Shown here in pieces: positions 6,478 through 7,569 of a stretch of 7,569 nt of DNA. Location of the stretch: the NCBI GenBank assembly GCA_016937075.1, contig JAFGWQ010000083.1, positions 1 through 7,569 on the forward strand, in the 5' to 3' direction. The notes below the pieces were generated by a model. That model had not been told where the DNA came from. It ran no database searches and worked only from the letters and a program-made list of their open reading frames with translations. Every line of letters starts with the position of its first letter. Positions within the stretch are counted from its first letter, which is position 1. The position numbers and the translations under genes are program-made. The stretch comes from Campylobacterales bacterium (lineage in GTDB: Bacteria; Campylobacterota; Campylobacteria; Campylobacterales; Sulfurovaceae).

Positions 6478-6508
6478 TTAGGTTATTATTATACCTATTA
6501 TTACCTAA
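6478..6508. promoter_or_regulatory. Divergent promoter and repeat region between cyclophilin gene and pyrF
   Basis: Of the 65 bases between the two start codons, 31 form an AT-rich repeat block. It is bounded by an inverted pair TTAGGT (6478-6483) and ACCTAA (6503-6508), and inside it ATTATTATACCTA is followed by ATTATTACCTA, an imperfect direct repeat. A perfect leftward -10 TATAAT is the complement of 6488-6493, about 32 bases before the cyclophilin ATG. Rightward, TATTAT or TATACC near 6485-6495 could serve pyrF, which has AAAAGGG (6507-6513) seven bases before its ATG. The repeats could be an operator; that is inference. Confidence 0.5.
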
Positions 6509-6520
6509 AAGGGTCTATTT

Positions 6521-7213
6521 ATGCAATTATGTGTTGCTCTTGATTTGCCATCAGTGTCTGAAAATCTTGCTTTGGTACGTGCTACTTGTGATTATCCGTT
6601 GTGGTTAAAAGTCGGTTTTCGTACATTCATACGAGACGGTAGAGATTTCATAGATGAGATCAAAGCCATCAATCCACAAGCCAAGATATTTTTGGACCTC
6701 AAGCTCTACGATATACCAAACACTATGGCTGACGCAGCAGAAGAGATAGCGCATCTTGGCGTGGATATGTTCAATATACATCCAAGTGCAGGAAGTGCTG
6801 CCATGAGAGCTGTTATGGAGAGACTGGCAAATATCCCAAACAGGCCTTTGGTGCTAGCTGTCACTGCTTTGACATCATTTGATGAAGATAGTTTCAAATC
6901 CATATACGAAAAAAGTATCATAGAAAAAGCTGCACAGTTTGCGCGTATGAGTTATGAAAATGGGTTGGATGGAGTGGTGTGCAGTACATTTGAGAGCAGG
7001 GCTATCAAAGAGATCACATCTGATGATTTTCTCACGCTTTGCCCGGGTATCCGCCCGTTTGGAGAAGATGCCGGAGATCAGAGCCGCGTAGCTACATTGC
7101 AGCTGGCTCATGAAGAAAAAGTAGACTTTCCCGTAGTAGGCAGACCAATCTATAAAGATTCCGACCCGGCTGCGAAGGTCGAAAAGATATTGAAAGTTAT
7201 GGATTCGTTTTAG
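6521..7213 (+). CDS. pyrF: Orotidine 5'-phosphate decarboxylase
   Basis: Last step of de novo UMP synthesis: removes CO2 from OMP without a cofactor. The 230-residue TIM-barrel protein is of normal length. It has ALDLP (6-10) with Asp8, Lys30 in LWLKVGFRTF, the catalytic DLKLYDIPNT block (Asp59, Lys61, Asp64), GVDMFNIHPSAG (80-91), CPGIRP (174-179) and the phosphate-binding VVGRPIY (205-211). Small departures from the common pattern are HPS where HAS is usual and FPVVGRPI where a DYIVVGRPI-like strand is usual; neither touches a catalytic residue. The ATG at 6521 is seven bases after AAAAGGG. It is transcribed alone, diverging from the cyclophilin-nadE operon, and its last 17 bases overlap the end of an oppositely oriented small gene. 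Confidence 0.97.
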   Translation: MQLCVALDLPSVSENLALVRATCDYPLWLKVGFRTFIRDGRDFIDEIKAINPQAKIFLDLKLYDIPNTMADAAEEIAHLGVDMFNIHPSAGSAAMRAVMERLANIPNRPLVLAVTALTSFDEDSFKSIYEKSIIEKAAQFARMSYENGLDGVVCSTFESRAIKEITSDDFLTLCPGIRPFGEDAGDQSRVATLQLAHEEKVDFPVVGRPIYKDSDPAAKVEKILKVMDSF

Positions 7214-7343
7214 GCTCAGAGCTTGGCTGCTCTTGCTGTTGCGGCGGCTTGGTCATATCTACAATATCACTCATGCCTTTGCCCATTATATAGAAAGCTA
7301 CTGCAAAAATAGCCAAGATGATAAGCGGTGTATATTTAGCCAT
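7197..7343 (-). CDS. Small single-pass membrane protein of unknown function (48 residues)
   Basis: A short gene on the opposite strand to pyrF. The product starts MAKYTPLIILAIF and has one hydrophobic helix at about residues 5-21 (TPLIILAIFAVAFYIMG). A polar linker (KGMSDIVDM) and a Pro/Gln/Glu-rich tail (TKPPQQQEQPSSEPKTNP) follow. The single positive residue before the helix does not settle orientation. Support for it being real is the strong AAAGGGG (complement of 7350-7356) six bases before the ATG, the sensible membrane-protein composition, and the fact that it fills the space between pyrF and the next promoter. Its TAA end lies inside pyrF, a 17-base tail-to-tail overlap. I do not recognise the family; it could be a small subunit or a stabiliser of a membrane complex. 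Confidence 0.72.
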   Translation of the reverse strand: MAKYTPLIILAIFAVAFYIMGKGMSDIVDMTKPPQQQEQPSSEPKTNP

Positions 7344-7379
7344 CAATTTCCCCTTTGTTTTTATACTGTTTGCAATGAT

Positions 7380-7385
7380 ACTATA
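7380..7385 (-). promoter_or_regulatory. Possible -10 box for the 48-residue membrane protein gene
   Basis: The complement reads TATAGT, which would start transcription near 7373 and give a leader of about 30 bases containing the ribosome binding site. A second TATAAA (complement of 7360-7365) is too close to the Shine-Dalgarno to serve. No clear -35 is visible. This is a weak call. Confidence 0.35.
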
Positions 7386-7414
7386 AATTTTTAAGTTTTT
7401 TATTTAAATTTTAC

Positions 7415-7428
7415 AGCTTATTTAAGCT
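7415..7428. repeat. Inverted repeat AGCTTA-TT-TAAGCT
   Basis: A perfect six-base inverted pair separated by two T, abutting the FNR-like palindrome downstream and sharing its first bases. The heptamer ATTTAAG also recurs exactly 12 bases apart (7420 and 7432). The region 7381-7425 is otherwise very AT-rich and holds no gene. It may be a regulator site or simply a curved upstream element for the tRNA promoter. Confidence 0.4.
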
Positions 7429-7445
7429 TTGATTTAAGTCAAAGC
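7426..7445. promoter_or_regulatory. FNR/CRP-like palindrome between the small membrane protein gene and tRNA-Ser
   Basis: Seven-base perfect arms GCTTTGA (7426-7432) and TCAAAGC (7439-7445) surround TTTAAG. The core TTGAT-TTAA-GTCAA (7429-7442) matches the FNR box TTGAT-N4-ATCAA at nine of ten specified bases. It sits just upstream of the tRNA -10 box, a position where bound protein would block polymerase. It is also about 62 bases upstream of the estimated start of the leftward small gene, a classical activator distance. Binding by an FNR/CRP-family protein is inference. Confidence 0.45.
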
Positions 7446-7448
7446 AAG

Positions 7449-7454
7449 TATAAT
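7449..7454 (+). promoter_or_regulatory. -10 box of the tRNA-Ser promoter
   Basis: A perfect TATAAT, 17 bases before the first base of the tRNA, predicts a transcript start near 7461 and a leader of about ten bases. CTTTGA at 7427-7432 is a weak -35 candidate at a 16-base spacing, and lies within the FNR-like palindrome. Confidence 0.7.
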
Positions 7455-7471
7455 CTCATCCACGAAAACAT

Positions 7472-7562
7472 GGACAGTTGGGTGAGTTGGCTGAAACCAC
7501 ATCCCTGCTAAGGATGCGTACGGGAAACTGTACCGAGGGTTCGAATCCCTCACTGTCCGCCA
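7472..7562 (+). tRNA. tRNA-Ser (anticodon GCU), reads AGC and AGU
   Basis: A complete class II tRNA. Acceptor stem GGACAGT (7472-7478) pairs with ACTGTCC (7552-7558), followed by G discriminator at 7559 and an encoded CCA (7560-7562). The D arm has the GGT/ACC stem. The anticodon stem CATCC/GGATG (7500-7504 and 7512-7516) encloses loop CTGCTAA with anticodon GCT at 7507-7509. The long variable arm typical of serine tRNAs is GTACGG-GAAA-CTGTAC (7518-7533), and the T arm is GAGGG-TTCGAAT-CCCTC (7535-7551). All five stems pair. Only seven bases follow before the window ends, so a terminator or further tRNA genes cannot be seen. Confidence 0.97.
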
Positions 7563-7569
7563 CCTACAA

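Noticed and set aside
7360..7365. TATAAA on the leftward strand as the -10 box of the small membrane protein gene
   Set aside because: It would place the transcript start inside the ribosome binding site at 7349-7356, leaving too short a leader.
1..7569. CRISPR array, insertion sequence, prophage or toxin-antitoxin module
   Set aside because: No regularly spaced repeats, transposase, integrase or addiction-type gene pair is visible; all long frames are housekeeping genes.

Overview
The window looks like a chromosomal housekeeping segment from a member of the Campylobacterota (Epsilonproteobacteria), probably a free-living sulfur-oxidiser type such as Sulfurimonas, Sulfurovum or Sulfuricurvum. 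The base composition is moderately AT-rich by eye. The protein sequences, and the order folD-lepB-M50 peptidase-rpiB-apt, recall the arrangement I remember from Helicobacter pylori and relatives. The genus call is inference; the gene identities rest on motifs seen in the sequence.

Layout. From 3609 down to 1 runs a leftward operon: folD, lepB, a membrane metalloprotease of family M50, rpiB, apt, and the first 25 codons of one more gene cut by the window edge. The first three genes are joined by 4-base ATGA overlaps, the next two gaps are only 12 and 14 bases, and one divergent promoter lies at about 3627-3644. Rightward from the same promoter region is a small periplasmic c-type cytochrome, most likely starting at a TTG codon (3664). 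It ends one base before the end of the oppositely oriented nadE. nadE (629 residues, glutamine-dependent, two-domain) follows a cyclophilin-type peptidyl-prolyl isomerase gene in a second leftward operon (6455 to 4019). A 65-base divergent region separates that operon from the rightward pyrF (6521-7213). A short leftward gene for a 48-residue one-helix membrane protein (7343-7197) overlaps the tail of pyrF. The window closes with a complete tRNA-Ser(GCU) carrying an encoded CCA, preceded by a clear -10 box and an FNR/CRP-like palindrome.

Functionally the genes cover one-carbon folate metabolism (folD), protein export and membrane proteolysis (lepB, M50), the pentose phosphate pathway (rpiB), purine salvage (apt), pyrimidine synthesis (pyrF), NAD synthesis (nadE), protein folding (cyclophilin), electron transfer (cytochrome c) and translation (tRNA). 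There are no mobile elements, CRISPR arrays or phage genes, and no obviously new multi-gene system. The points most worth checking are a hairpin that covers the ribosome binding site and start of the gene at the left edge, the FNR-like palindrome between the small membrane protein gene and tRNA-Ser, the long Mycobacterium-type nadE in a lineage where a short form is familiar, and the unannotated 48-residue protein gene.
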